From: JACQQW01 sp964520655 | Lineage (GTDB): Bacteria; Omnitrophota; Gorgyraeia; Zapsychrales; Fredricksoniimonadaceae | DNA: 64,000 nt | NCBI GenBank assembly: GCA_964520655.1 | Contig: CAZFNI010000006.1 | Location: 62,001 to 126,000 of the forward strand | Direction of reading: 5' to 3' | In this document: positions 34,465-42,937 of the stretch, one piece after another | Layout: each line of letters opens with the position of its first letter | Position numbering within the stretch: the stretch's first letter is position 1 | The notes under the pieces: model-generated | Seen by the model: only the letters and a program-made list of their open reading frames with translations | Told to the model about the DNA's origin: nothing | Database searches by the model: none | Position numbers and translations under genes: made by a program

Positions 34465-35765
34465 GCATGAAAACCACAGAAGATCTACGCAAAGAACGGT
34501 TAGGCGCCGGCCAAAAGGTCGGCGTTGTTAATTTAGGCTGCGCCCGCAATTTGGTCGACGCCCAGATGCTGCTTGGCCGTTTGAAAAGACAAGGCCACCG
34601 CATCGTCGACAGCGAGGAAGCGCAGACGGTGATCGTTAACACCTGTTCGTTCATTGACGAGGCGCGAAAAGAATCGGTGGATACGATCCTGGAGCTGTTG
34701 GAATTAAAGAAGCAGGGTAAGATCAAAAAAGTGATCGTGGCCGGCTGTTTGGCGCAGCGTTACGGTAAAGATCTGGCGGATGAGTTTAAGGATGTGGATG
34801 CATTTGTGGGCACCCCTGTGCTTAATCGCGACGGAGCTGCGGATCAAGTGCAGTTAACCCCGGCGCATTTTGCTTATGTGAAGATCTGTGAGAGCTGTTT
34901 TAATGCCTGTTCGTTCTGTGCCATCCCCAAGATCAAGGGGAAATTCATTTCGCGTACCATTGAAAGCGTTGTCGAGGAGGTTAAGCGTCTGGATGCCAAG
35001 GGAGTCAAGGAGATCAATATCATCGGTCAGGATATCACCGCTTACGGCATGGATATTTACCGTGAGAAATCACTGGCGCGCTTGATCAAGGCGATAACTA
35101 AGGTGTGTCACAATATTGAATGGATCCGCTTATTGTATGCTTTTCCGGCGCATGTGACGGATGAATTGATCGATGTGATGGCGAGTGAAAAGAAAGTCTG
35201 CCAATATATTGATATGCCCCTGCAGCATATCAGCGATCATATTTTAAAGGAGCAGAACAGGAATATCACGTCTCAAGAGACCATTGATCTGATCCGCAAG
35301 ATCCGCAAGGCTATGCCTCAGGCGTTCTTGCGCACCACGTATATCGTCGGGCTTCCAGGAGAGACGGCGGAAGATTTCAAACATTTGCGTGTATTTAACC
35401 AAGAGATGCGTTTTGAGAGGGTCGGCGTCTTTATCTATTCGAAAGAAGAGGATACATTGGCGGCCAAGATGAAGGGGCATGTCGCTGGGGCTGTTAAGAA
35501 GCAGCGGATGGACCTCTTGATGCAGGACCAGCAGCGCATATCCAAAGAAGTGCAGCAGCAATTTGTCGGGAGGCGTTTAAAAGTCCTGATCGAAGAACAG
35601 GAGAAAGATTCTCCCCAGACCTATATCGGCCGCAGCGAATACGATGCTCCGGATGTTGACGGCTTAGTTTATGTGCGTTCCACCAAGGCGCTAAAGCCTG
35701 GACAGTTTGTCATGGTGGATATCACTGATGCTTATGAATATGATCTTTCGGGGGTAGCGGTATGA
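34461..35765 (+). CDS. rimO: Ribosomal protein S12 methylthiotransferase
   Basis: 434 aa radical-SAM methylthiotransferase. N-terminal UPF0004 domain with three Fe-S Cys (LGCARN, NTCSF, AGCLAQR), radical SAM CFNACSFC (CxxxCxxC, about 146-153) and a C-terminal TRAM domain. The 'LGCARNLVD' and 'IVGLPGETAEDF' signatures indicate RimO rather than MiaB: it modifies S12 Asp88. GTG 34461 overlaps the rodZ stop; the ATG at 34467 is an equally possible start. It overlaps pgsA by 4 bp. Confidence 0.95.
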   Translation: MSMKTTEDLRKERLGAGQKVGVVNLGCARNLVDAQMLLGRLKRQGHRIVDSEEAQTVIVNTCSFIDEARKESVDTILELLELKKQGKIKKVIVAGCLAQRYGKDLADEFKDVDAFVGTPVLNRDGAADQVQLTPAHFAYVKICESCFNACSFCAIPKIKGKFISRTIESVVEEVKRLDAKGVKEINIIGQDITAYGMDIYREKSLARLIKAITKVCHNIEWIRLLYAFPAHVTDELIDVMASEKKVCQYIDMPLQHISDHILKEQNRNITSQETIDLIRKIRKAMPQAFLRTTYIVGLPGETAEDFKHLRVFNQEMRFERVGVFIYSKEEDTLAAKMKGHVAGAVKKQRMDLLMQDQQRISKEVQQQFVGRRLKVLIEEQEKDSPQTYIGRSEYDAPDVDGLVYVRSTKALKPGQFVMVDITDAYEYDLSGVAV

Positions 35766-36340
35766 ACATCCCTAATATTCTGACAGTGTCCCGTTTATTT
35801 TTTGCCGCCTTGATCCTTTTGTTAATGTCCTCGAGGAACTTGGAGGCGATCATTGCCGCGACCATGCTGTTCTTGATCGCGTCGATCACGGATTTTTACG
35901 ATGGATATCTGGCTAAAAAGAAAGGACTGATCACTGATTTTGGCAAGATCATGGATCCTATCGCGGATAAAGTCCTGATGCTGGTTGTGTTCTTTTCGTT
36001 GGTGCTGCACGGGATGGTGCAAGGGTGGATGGTGGCGTTGATCATGGTCCGGGAGGTTTTGGTCACGGTGTCGCGTTTGCGGGCCATGGCTAAAGGCCAG
36101 GTGCTGGCGGCGGAGAGATCCGGAAAGATCAAAACAGTCTTTCAAATGGCGTCGATCGGCGCGGCATTATTATTCCTCATTTGCGAACAAAGCGAGCTGG
36201 CCAGGGGGTGGTTTTACCGCGCAGAACCGGCTTGGAGGACCATCATCGAGGTGATGATGCTCATGAGTGTTATATTAACGGTGAGTTCTGGTATCAGTTA
36301 TTTCAGGAATAAATGGAACAGCGAAAAAACATCTTCTTAA
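35762..36340 (+). CDS. pgsA: CDP-diacylglycerol-glycerol-3-phosphate phosphatidyltransferase
   Basis: 192-aa inner-membrane enzyme making phosphatidylglycerophosphate. The CDP-alcohol phosphotransferase motif is present as DGYLAK..(8)..G...D...D (residues about 43-66; DFGKIMDPIADK), with Lys in place of the usual Arg in DGxxAR. About five TM helices. It overlaps rimO (4 bp) and pgpA (28 bp), so synthesis and dephosphorylation of PGP are co-expressed. Confidence 0.93.
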   Translation: MNIPNILTVSRLFFAALILLLMSSRNLEAIIAATMLFLIASITDFYDGYLAKKKGLITDFGKIMDPIADKVLMLVVFFSLVLHGMVQGWMVALIMVREVLVTVSRLRAMAKGQVLAAERSGKIKTVFQMASIGAALLFLICEQSELARGWFYRAEPAWRTIIEVMMLMSVILTVSSGISYFRNKWNSEKTSS

Positions 36341-36777
36341 ATTTGGCTGCGACCTTCTTTGGGGTTGGTTATTTTCCCTTGGGTTCCGGCACAGCGGCGA
36401 CAGCAGCCGGCCTTGTGGTGGTCTATGGGCTATCTCATCAACCGGTCGTGTACCTGTTGGTATTATTTACGTTAACGTTGATCGGGGTTATTGCCGCCGG
36501 TCATGTGGAAAGAACAAGCGGAGAAAAAGACCCGGGGATCGTTGTTATAGACGAAGTGGTGGGGATCATGATCGCGTTGCTTGGTATTCCCTTAAGCTGG
36601 AAGACCGCGTTGTGCGGATTTTTCTTGTTTCGCGCGCTGGATATGTTTAAAATATATCCTATTAATAAGTTTGAAGCCATTCCTGGCGGAGTGGGGATCA
36701 TGCTTGATGACGTCATGGCGGGTTTATACACGAATATCATATTGTCCATTGCTGTGCATTGGGCAGGGTTGGTCTAA
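36313..36777 (+). CDS. pgpA: Phosphatidylglycerophosphatase A
   Basis: 154 aa, PgpA family, converting phosphatidylglycerophosphate to phosphatidylglycerol. Conserved FGVGYFPLGSGTAAT at the N terminus and the acidic metal-site residues in KDPGIVVIDEVVG and MLDDVMAG are present. Several hydrophobic helices. It overlaps pgsA by 28 bp, completing a two-step phospholipid module. Confidence 0.93.
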   Translation: MEQRKNIFLNLAATFFGVGYFPLGSGTAATAAGLVVVYGLSHQPVVYLLVLFTLTLIGVIAAGHVERTSGEKDPGIVVIDEVVGIMIALLGIPLSWKTALCGFFLFRALDMFKIYPINKFEAIPGGVGIMLDDVMAGLYTNIILSIAVHWAGLV

Positions 36778-36797
36778 TAACAAGGAGGGAAGTAACG

Positions 36798-37541
36798 ATG
36801 GAAAGCAGTAATCCTACATTGAATAATAAAGCGTTTGTCGAAGCCCAGGTTGTCGGCGGTGCGCCGGCGATGACCATACAAGGGACGGTCAATAAATCGC
36901 TTATTTTGCTTGGGTTGTTGATCGCGTCTGCATTTGCGACATGGTCGATGTTGTCCAGCGTGAACGCCGGTTCTGTGGGCATTTTATTGTTAGTCGGCGG
37001 TATCGGTGGTCTTATTTTGGCCATTGCCACCAGTTTTAAACCTAACTGGGCACCGGTCACGGCTCCTTTGTATGCGGTTTGCGAAGGAGTTGTTTTGGCA
37101 TTGATCTCCGCTTTTTTTGAAATGCGCTATCCTGGCATTGTCATCCAGGCCGTCGGTTTGACCTTTGCGGTGACCTTAGTCATGCTCATGGGATACAAGG
37201 CGGGTTTCTTCGCCGCGACCCCGGCGCTGCGCAAGGGCATGATGATCGCCATGGGCGGTTTGATGCTGTTCTATGTGGTAGTCATGATCGCAGGCTTCTT
37301 TGGTATCAAGCCTCCAGCATTCATCAGCGGTGGCGGTCCTTTGGGGATTGCGTTTAGTTTATTCATCGTCGGTCTGGCTTCTATGAGCCTGATCCTGGAT
37401 TTTGATTTCATTGAACAGGCTTCCAAGAACGGACTGGACAAACGCATGGAGTGGTATGGAGCTTTCACGCTCATGGTCACGTTGGTCTGGCTGTATATGG
37501 AAATCTTGCGCCTTTTAAGCAAGCTTCAGTCGCGTGATTAA
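36798..37541 (+). CDS. Bax inhibitor-1/YccA family membrane protein
   Basis: 247 aa with seven predicted TM helices, matching the bacterial Bax1-I (COG4760-like) family: NKSLILLGLLIASAFATW at the N terminus and MSLILDFDFIEQASKNGL near the C terminus with the conserved acidic pair. The start at 36798 is set by AAGGAGGG (36782-36789), 8 bp upstream. Bacterial homologues are linked to calcium leak or protease regulation; the role here is unknown. Confidence 0.88.
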   Translation: MESSNPTLNNKAFVEAQVVGGAPAMTIQGTVNKSLILLGLLIASAFATWSMLSSVNAGSVGILLLVGGIGGLILAIATSFKPNWAPVTAPLYAVCEGVVLALISAFFEMRYPGIVIQAVGLTFAVTLVMLMGYKAGFFAATPALRKGMMIAMGGLMLFYVVVMIAGFFGIKPPAFISGGGPLGIAFSLFIVGLASMSLILDFDFIEQASKNGLDKRMEWYGAFTLMVTLVWLYMEILRLLSKLQSRD

Positions 37542-38547
37542 TAGCATTGATAAAATGATGTTATTAAAAGCCCTGGCAGAATATGCCAGGGCTTTTGCAT
37601 TGGCAGCGATGTTTTCTCTCCTGATGTTCCGTCATGCTGCTGCCGGCGATCACACAATTGAATTTGGATTCTCCGCGATCACTAAAGAAGGCGGCCTGCC
37701 GCATTACCGCGCGATCAAGAATTTTGAATCTCGGACCGGCGTCGCGGTCAAGACCATGAATTGGTATATGGGTTTTAACGGGGATGACAGACGCCTTCCG
37801 GATATCCCGCTGCGCCGGATGAGTGAATACGCGAACCGGGACATCACGCTCATGCTGACCTTGGAGCCGTGGGGCAATTCAACAGACTGGAAGGGGCGTG
37901 CCATTGATCCTCTTGGATCCATCAATGACGGGCTTCTTGACGGGTATATCCGAAAGATGGCCCGCCAGCTGCGGGATTTCGGTCATCCCATCCGCCTGCG
38001 TTTTGGTCATGAGATGATCCAGGACGACCATCTTGACACCAAAGGCTGGTATCCTTGGCAGGACAGGCCTGAAGCGTACAGGTCCGCGTTCATCCGTGTG
38101 CGCGATATATTTATCGACGAACATGCGCTCAATGTCGAGTTTGTCTGGTCGCCCAATTATAGTCCTGCGCATCTGGAGATCTTAAAGAAATACTATCCTG
38201 GACCGGAGTATGTTGATTGGATCGGCATGGATGGGTATAACTGGAACGGGGAAAGTTTTGATGGCATCTTTAAAGGCTTGTATCAGACGATCCTCGAGCA
38301 TCCTGAGGTTTTTGGCCAAAAGCCGCTCATGATCGCCGAGTTTGCCTGCGGGGCTGATAAGAAATTGCTGGATTTCAACAAAGCACGGTGGATGAAAGAC
38401 GCCTTTAGCCGTATCTTGATAAAATATCCTCTGGTCAAAGCGGTATATTGGTTGAATTTAAAAAAGGAACGCGATTGGCGTTTGGATTCATCGCCGGAAA
38501 GTTTGGATGCATTCAAGGAGGCGATGAAAGCCTGGCAAGGTCAATGA
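37534..38547 (+). CDS. GH26-like secreted glycoside hydrolase
   Basis: Beta-mannanase/endoglucanase-like (GH26, clan A TIM barrel). The acid/base Glu is in RFGHEMI (codon at 38011) and the nucleophile Glu in MIAEFACG (codon 38338-38340); W-rich segments GWYPWQD and VDWIGMDGYNW match the family. The N terminus is uncertain: the GTG at 37534 overlaps the previous gene, but a perfect terminator-like hairpin (37566-37596) lies inside, so translation may begin at ATG 37609, leaving a short hydrophobic leader (MFSLLMFRHAAAG). It converges with the radical SAM gene with a 7-bp overlap. Substrate is probably a mannan or beta-glucan. Confidence 0.78.
   Translation: MINSIDKMMLLKALAEYARAFALAAMFSLLMFRHAAAGDHTIEFGFSAITKEGGLPHYRAIKNFESRTGVAVKTMNWYMGFNGDDRRLPDIPLRRMSEYANRDITLMLTLEPWGNSTDWKGRAIDPLGSINDGLLDGYIRKMARQLRDFGHPIRLRFGHEMIQDDHLDTKGWYPWQDRPEAYRSAFIRVRDIFIDEHALNVEFVWSPNYSPAHLEILKKYYPGPEYVDWIGMDGYNWNGESFDGIFKGLYQTILEHPEVFGQKPLMIAEFACGADKKLLDFNKARWMKDAFSRILIKYPLVKAVYWLNLKKERDWRLDSSPESLDAFKEAMKAWQGQ
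37566..37596 (+). terminator. Terminator-like hairpin at start of GH26-like gene
   Basis: A perfect 13-bp stem AAAAGCCCTGGCA / TGCCAGGGCTTTT around a GAATA loop, 24 bp after the Bax-inhibitor-like stop codon. It would end the ftsK-to-BI-1 transcript, but it also lies in the longest frame of the hydrolase. Confidence 0.75.
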
Positions 38548-40139
38548 CGCCGGGCTTTGATGTCGTACATCCGCTGTTCAAAAAGGCTGTGGGCCTTAAA
38601 CGGTTTGTCGGTAAACCACATGACCCACAAGCGTTTGATCTTCGAAGGTGAGCGCAGATAGCTTAAGGTGTAATAGACCGCGAACCCAAGCGCGCGGTAG
38701 ATCATCAGCTCGACGCCGCTGATCGCCCGGCAGAATGACGAGGGGATGGTCAGGTCGAACTGGGTGATCAGATGCTTGAAATAATTGTCGTCGATCTTCC
38801 CTAAACGTCCTTCTTTTTCTAACTCTGTGAATAGCTCGCTTCCCGGATAGGGTGAGAACGGGCTGATATTGCAGTCCTGGACTTTAAGCAAGGCCAGTTT
38901 CCATGCAAAGAACAATGTTTTGAACACATCAATGCGCGTTTCAAAAGGAAACCCGATGATGAAGTTGACCTTGACGATCATGCCCTTGGCGATCGCGATG
39001 GCGACAGACTCTTCCAGCTTTTTTAAATGGACTCTTTTTTTGATCATGTCGAGCGTTCTTTGTGAGCCGCTTTCCGGCGCGTAGACGACGAATTCACACC
39101 CGGTTTCTTTAAGACCAGTGAGGACTTCCTCATCCAGACTTTCTGAACGCGTTCCTGATGGGAGCTGCCAGACGGTCTTGATGCTGCGTTTTTTGAGCGC
39201 CGCGATCAATTCCAGGATCCATTCTTTCTTGACAACAGCCGTTAAGTCGTAGAAATCGATGCTCGTGATCTGATATTTTTTGATATAGTCTTCGATCTCG
39301 TCGATCACATCACCGACGTCGCGCATGGTGTAGCGGGTGGTCCACATCGTCGGGTTGGAACAAAAGGTGCATTGATAGGGGCAGCCACGCGTGGCGATCA
39401 TGGCCATATTACGGCCATGAGAGATGCCCATGGTGAAATTTGGCTGAAAATACGGTTCTAAATTGATCAAATGCCAGGACGGCCAGGGCATTTTTTTGAT
39501 GTCTGCGAGACGATTTAACTGGCCTGAACGCACGACGGTGCCGTTGTCACGGTAGGCAATGCTGCGGATGTTGCGTATATCCAAAGAATTCCTTATTTTG
39601 TGGCACAATTCCAAGAATGTCAATTCGCCTTCGCCCATCACGATATAGTCCACAGCCTTGCAGTCATTCATGGAATATTCCGGCATGGCCGTGGGATGTT
39701 CGCCGCCGATCACGATCGTGGCTTTAGGAAAAGCGCGCCGGATCTTTTGGATATAGTCCCGGACGAAAGGCCATTCCTGCGAGAACATGATGCTCACCCC
39801 GATGATATCCGTCTTAGGATCGATCAATTTGATCGACTCATCCACATCCTGGCCTTGAACATGAAAATTCCCGTCAGCTGTTAATTGGATCCGGTCAATG
39901 CCGTTGCCGGGACAGTCGATGATGCGGGCAGTGTATCCGGCTTTTTCTAAAACCCCGGCAATATAGGCCAGTCCGATCGGCAAGGCAATGGGGGTGCTGT
40001 AGGATGTCCTGGAAAAAATGATCGGAGCTCTGATCAGGGTGATGGGTCTAGTGTCCGCAGGGTTGTTCTTAAAGACAAAAAGCGCGTCCGCGATGGTGGT
40101 GCTGCTGGCGGGCGTGATGTAGCGTACATTTCCACTCAT
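38541..40139 (-). CDS. B12-binding radical SAM protein
   Basis: 532 aa. An N-terminal cobalamin-binding-like Rossmann domain (about 30-180: LPIGLAYIAGVLEKAGYTARIIDCPG, VIGGEHPTAMPE) is followed by a radical SAM domain with TRGCPYQCTFCSNP (CxxxCxxC) and a C-terminal helical part. Class-B radical SAM enzymes of this layout include methyltransferases and lipid or hopanoid modifiers. It is divergent from the sugar-nucleotide operon and could modify surface glycans or lipids, but the target cannot be deduced. Confidence 0.85.
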   Translation of the reverse strand: MSGNVRYITPASSTTIADALFVFKNNPADTRPITLIRAPIIFSRTSYSTPIALPIGLAYIAGVLEKAGYTARIIDCPGNGIDRIQLTADGNFHVQGQDVDESIKLIDPKTDIIGVSIMFSQEWPFVRDYIQKIRRAFPKATIVIGGEHPTAMPEYSMNDCKAVDYIVMGEGELTFLELCHKIRNSLDIRNIRSIAYRDNGTVVRSGQLNRLADIKKMPWPSWHLINLEPYFQPNFTMGISHGRNMAMIATRGCPYQCTFCSNPTMWTTRYTMRDVGDVIDEIEDYIKKYQITSIDFYDLTAVVKKEWILELIAALKKRSIKTVWQLPSGTRSESLDEEVLTGLKETGCEFVVYAPESGSQRTLDMIKKRVHLKKLEESVAIAIAKGMIVKVNFIIGFPFETRIDVFKTLFFAWKLALLKVQDCNISPFSPYPGSELFTELEKEGRLGKIDDNYFKHLITQFDLTIPSSFCRAISGVELMIYRALGFAVYYTLSYLRSPSKIKRLWVMWFTDKPFKAHSLFEQRMYDIKARRH

Positions 40140-40201
40140 AATGTCACCAGATTATCATGTTTTTTTCCAAATGCTATTCATTTTTAGATGATGCTAACCT
40201 G

Positions 40202-40230
40202 TTGTATTTTAACGGGCTTTGTGCTATAAA
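40202..40230 (+). promoter_or_regulatory. Promoter of the dideoxysugar operon
   Basis: TTGTAT (40202-40207), 17-bp spacer, TATAAA (40225-40230) preceded by TGC. The -10 box ends 7 bp before the ATG at 40238 and no ribosome site is visible; the mRNA may be leaderless. Confidence 0.55.
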
Positions 40231-40237
40231 AAAGCAT

Positions 40238-41011
40238 ATGAAAAATATGAAAGTCGTTATCTTGGCCGGCGGGATGGGTACCAGATTATCGGAAGAAACA
40301 GACACCAGGCCTAAGCCCATGGTTGAGATCGGCGGCAAACCGATCCTTTGGCACATCATGAAATACTACAGTGCCTTCGGATTCAAGGAATTTGTCATTG
40401 CCCTGGGGTATAAGGGGCATCTGATCAAAGATTTCTTTGTTAATTATCATCTCCACCACAGCGACCTAAGTGTTGATATCAAGGACGGTTCGGTGCGTCT
40501 CAATAAAGCGCCCGCGGAAGACTGGCGCGTGCATTTGGTCGACACTGGTTTGCATTCCGGAACTGCCGGACGGTTAAAAATGCTCAAATCTTATTTAAAG
40601 GGAACATTTTTAATGACGTACGGCGACGGGGTCAGCAATGTGGATCTAACAGCGCTGATCACACATCACCGCCGTTGTAAAAAAGCCGCGACCTTGACCG
40701 CTGTCAGACCGCCCGCTCGTTTTGGTAACTTAAGCTTTAAAGGAACATCCCAGGTGCAGTTTTCCGAGAAATCACAAGTGGCTGAAGGCTGGATCAACGG
40801 CGGATTTTTCGTTCTTGAGCCCAAAGTCCTTGATCTGCTGGATGATACTAAAGAAATGTTCGAACAGCGCCCTTTGGAAACATTGTCCGTCAAGGGACAG
40901 CTCAATGCGTATAAGCACGAAGGGTTTTGGCAGTGCATGGACACCCTGCGTGATGTGAAACTCTTAAACCAGCAGTGGGACGCCGAGCAGGCGCCCTGGA
41001 GAATATGGTGA
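40238..41011 (+). CDS. rfbF: Glucose-1-phosphate cytidylyltransferase
   Basis: 257 aa, the normal RfbF length. The nucleotidyltransferase signature VVILAGGMGTRLSEET (5-20), RPKPMVEIGGKPILWHIM and the metal-binding YGDGVSNVD are present. It makes CDP-glucose from CTP and glucose-1-phosphate, the first step to CDP-deoxysugars. ATG 40238 is preferred over the upstream in-frame ATG 40157 because homology starts there and the predicted promoter lies between. Its TGA overlaps the ATG of rfbG. Confidence 0.95.
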   Translation: MKNMKVVILAGGMGTRLSEETDTRPKPMVEIGGKPILWHIMKYYSAFGFKEFVIALGYKGHLIKDFFVNYHLHHSDLSVDIKDGSVRLNKAPAEDWRVHLVDTGLHSGTAGRLKMLKSYLKGTFLMTYGDGVSNVDLTALITHHRRCKKAATLTAVRPPARFGNLSFKGTSQVQFSEKSQVAEGWINGGFFVLEPKVLDLLDDTKEMFEQRPLETLSVKGQLNAYKHEGFWQCMDTLRDVKLLNQQWDAEQAPWRIW

Positions 41012-41982
41012 TGGATTTTTGGAAAGACCGCAGTGTTCTGATTACAGGAGCCTCAGGGCTGGTTGGTTCATGGCTGACAGAGCAGCTTGTCTTAAACCAG
41101 GCCCGAGTCACGGTTTTGTTGCAGGATGTGCATGCGCGTTCCCCTTTTATGAAGAACGCGCATGGGAACGTGCATTGTTTTTATGGTCAGCTCGAAGATA
41201 GGGTGATCGTTGAGAAAGCGCTGCTGATATCGGAAGCGGACACGGTCTTTCATTTAGGCGCCCAGACCATCGTCGGGAATGCATTGACGACCCCCTGGAT
41301 CACTTTTGAGGCCAATGTGCGCGGGACATACAATGTCCTGGAAGCTTGCCGTGGTCAAGGTAAGGGGTTAAAAGCGGTCGTGATCGCTTCCAGCGATAAA
41401 GCCTATGGAGACTCATCGCGTCTGCCGTATACGGAGGATATGCCGTTAAACGGCATTGCGCCTTACGATGCTTCTAAAGTTTGCACCGAAGTCATTGCGA
41501 GATCATATGCGAGTACTTACGGTTTGCCGGTCATTGTGGCGCGCTGCGGGAATATTTACGGCGGGGGAGATATGAATTTCAGCCGTTTGATCCCGGGCAC
41601 GATCAAGTCCTTGATCTTTGACCAGGCGCCCATCATCCGTTCTGACGGAACATTTGTCAGGGATTATGTGTATGTCAAGAATGTGGCGGATGTCTATATG
41701 AAGCTCGCGCATCTGGCCCACCAGAACAAGGCCATCGGGGAGTCTTTTAATTACAGCGACGACGCTCCTAAGAAAGTCCTGGAAGTCGTCGATATGATCA
41801 TCCGTGTGATGGGTAAGCCCCATTTAAAGCCTGTGATCCAAAATAACGCGGCGCATGAAATTCACGACCAGCATTTGTCCAGCGCTAAATTGCGTTCTTA
41901 CGTGGATCTTGCGCAGTTGTCAAGCATGGAGAAGTCATTAACCGAAACGATCGGCTGGTACCATGAATTCTTCCGACAATAA
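41011..41982 (+). CDS. rfbG: CDP-glucose 4,6-dehydratase-like
   Basis: 323 aa extended SDR. NAD-binding TGASGLVGSWL, catalytic region with the SSDKAYGD and PYDASKVCTEVI (YxxxK) motifs, as in CDP-glucose 4,6-dehydratase. It converts CDP-glucose to CDP-4-keto-6-deoxyglucose. The start at 41011 overlaps the rfbF stop (TGATG) and has GGAG 9 bp upstream; ATG 41005 is an alternative. At 323 aa it is a little shorter than typical RfbG (about 355), but order and motifs agree. Confidence 0.88.
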   Translation: MDFWKDRSVLITGASGLVGSWLTEQLVLNQARVTVLLQDVHARSPFMKNAHGNVHCFYGQLEDRVIVEKALLISEADTVFHLGAQTIVGNALTTPWITFEANVRGTYNVLEACRGQGKGLKAVVIASSDKAYGDSSRLPYTEDMPLNGIAPYDASKVCTEVIARSYASTYGLPVIVARCGNIYGGGDMNFSRLIPGTIKSLIFDQAPIIRSDGTFVRDYVYVKNVADVYMKLAHLAHQNKAIGESFNYSDDAPKKVLEVVDMIIRVMGKPHLKPVIQNNAAHEIHDQHLSSAKLRSYVDLAQLSSMEKSLTETIGWYHEFFRQ

Positions 41983-42937
41983 ACAAAATGTACCACTTAC
42001 CGGAAAAGTATTTCTAGTCACCGGTGCGGATGGTTTCTTGGGGGCGGCGCTGGTTAAAATGCTGCTGGCCCAAGGCGCGCGAGTGTACGGCCAGGTCCGT
42101 TCTCTAGAGAACCTGAAGCGATTAGATGCTTCTGCCGAAGGGCTGACGCTTATTCCTTTTGATCTGATGAAGCCGGACTGGGACGTATTTAAGTCGCATG
42201 TGCCAAGCGGTATTGATGTGTTGATCCATACCGCCGCCGCCGGGGTCAGGCCTGATGATAATACCTGGGAGACGCTGTCGCGTGTGAATATCGACGGAAC
42301 CCAGGGGATGCTGGATACGGCAGCTGTCAAAAAAATAGGACGTTTTGTCTATATTGGATCAAGTTTTGAGTACGGCGACGGGAATTTGTGGGAAGAGAGC
42401 GCGCCGATACGACCCAGGACTTTGTACGGTGTCAGCAAGAGTGCCGGCTGGATGCTGGCTAAGTGTTATGCGGAAACATATCAGCTGCCGATCGTGGGTT
42501 TTCGTCCGTTCTATATGTATGGTCCTAATGAAGGCAAGGAGCGGCTCATCTCTGCGGTCATCCATTCTGCTTTTTCAAGAACATTGCTGCCGATGACCCT
42601 GGGTGAGCAGGAAAGGGATTTTGTTTATATCGACGATGTGGTTCGCGCGATCTTGTGCGGCAGCGTTGAGCCTAGAGCGGCCGGTGAAATTTTTAATATC
42701 TGCACAGCGGAGTCTGTTTCTATCCGAAAAGTTATTGGATGTTTGGAAGAAGAATCAGGCAAGGCCTTTCCTCTGGCCTGGGGGCAGCTTCCCTACCGCA
42801 AAATGGAATGGGTGCATCTCTCCGGGTCGGGCAATAAGGCCAAACAGTTGCTGGGGTTCATGCCCTTAGTTGGATTACGTGAAGGTTTAAAAAAGACTTA
42901 TGAGCATTACCAGAAGCAGTATATTGGGGCAAGTTAA
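41963..42937 (+). CDS. NAD-dependent sugar epimerase/reductase (dideoxysugar pathway)
   Basis: 324 aa extended SDR with TGADGFLGAAL, Ser in IGSSFEYGDG and catalytic YGVSKSAGW (YxxxK). In CDP-3,6-dideoxyhexose pathways the corresponding gene is a C4-reductase (paratose or abequose synthase, RfbS/RfbJ) or an epimerase. Position between rfbG and rfbH supports that role; which stereoisomer is made cannot be read from sequence. It overlaps rfbG by 20 bp and rfbH by 38 bp. Confidence 0.85.
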   Translation: MNSSDNKQNVPLTGKVFLVTGADGFLGAALVKMLLAQGARVYGQVRSLENLKRLDASAEGLTLIPFDLMKPDWDVFKSHVPSGIDVLIHTAAAGVRPDDNTWETLSRVNIDGTQGMLDTAAVKKIGRFVYIGSSFEYGDGNLWEESAPIRPRTLYGVSKSAGWMLAKCYAETYQLPIVGFRPFYMYGPNEGKERLISAVIHSAFSRTLLPMTLGEQERDFVYIDDVVRAILCGSVEPRAAGEIFNICTAESVSIRKVIGCLEEESGKAFPLAWGQLPYRKMEWVHLSGSGNKAKQLLGFMPLVGLREGLKKTYEHYQKQYIGAS

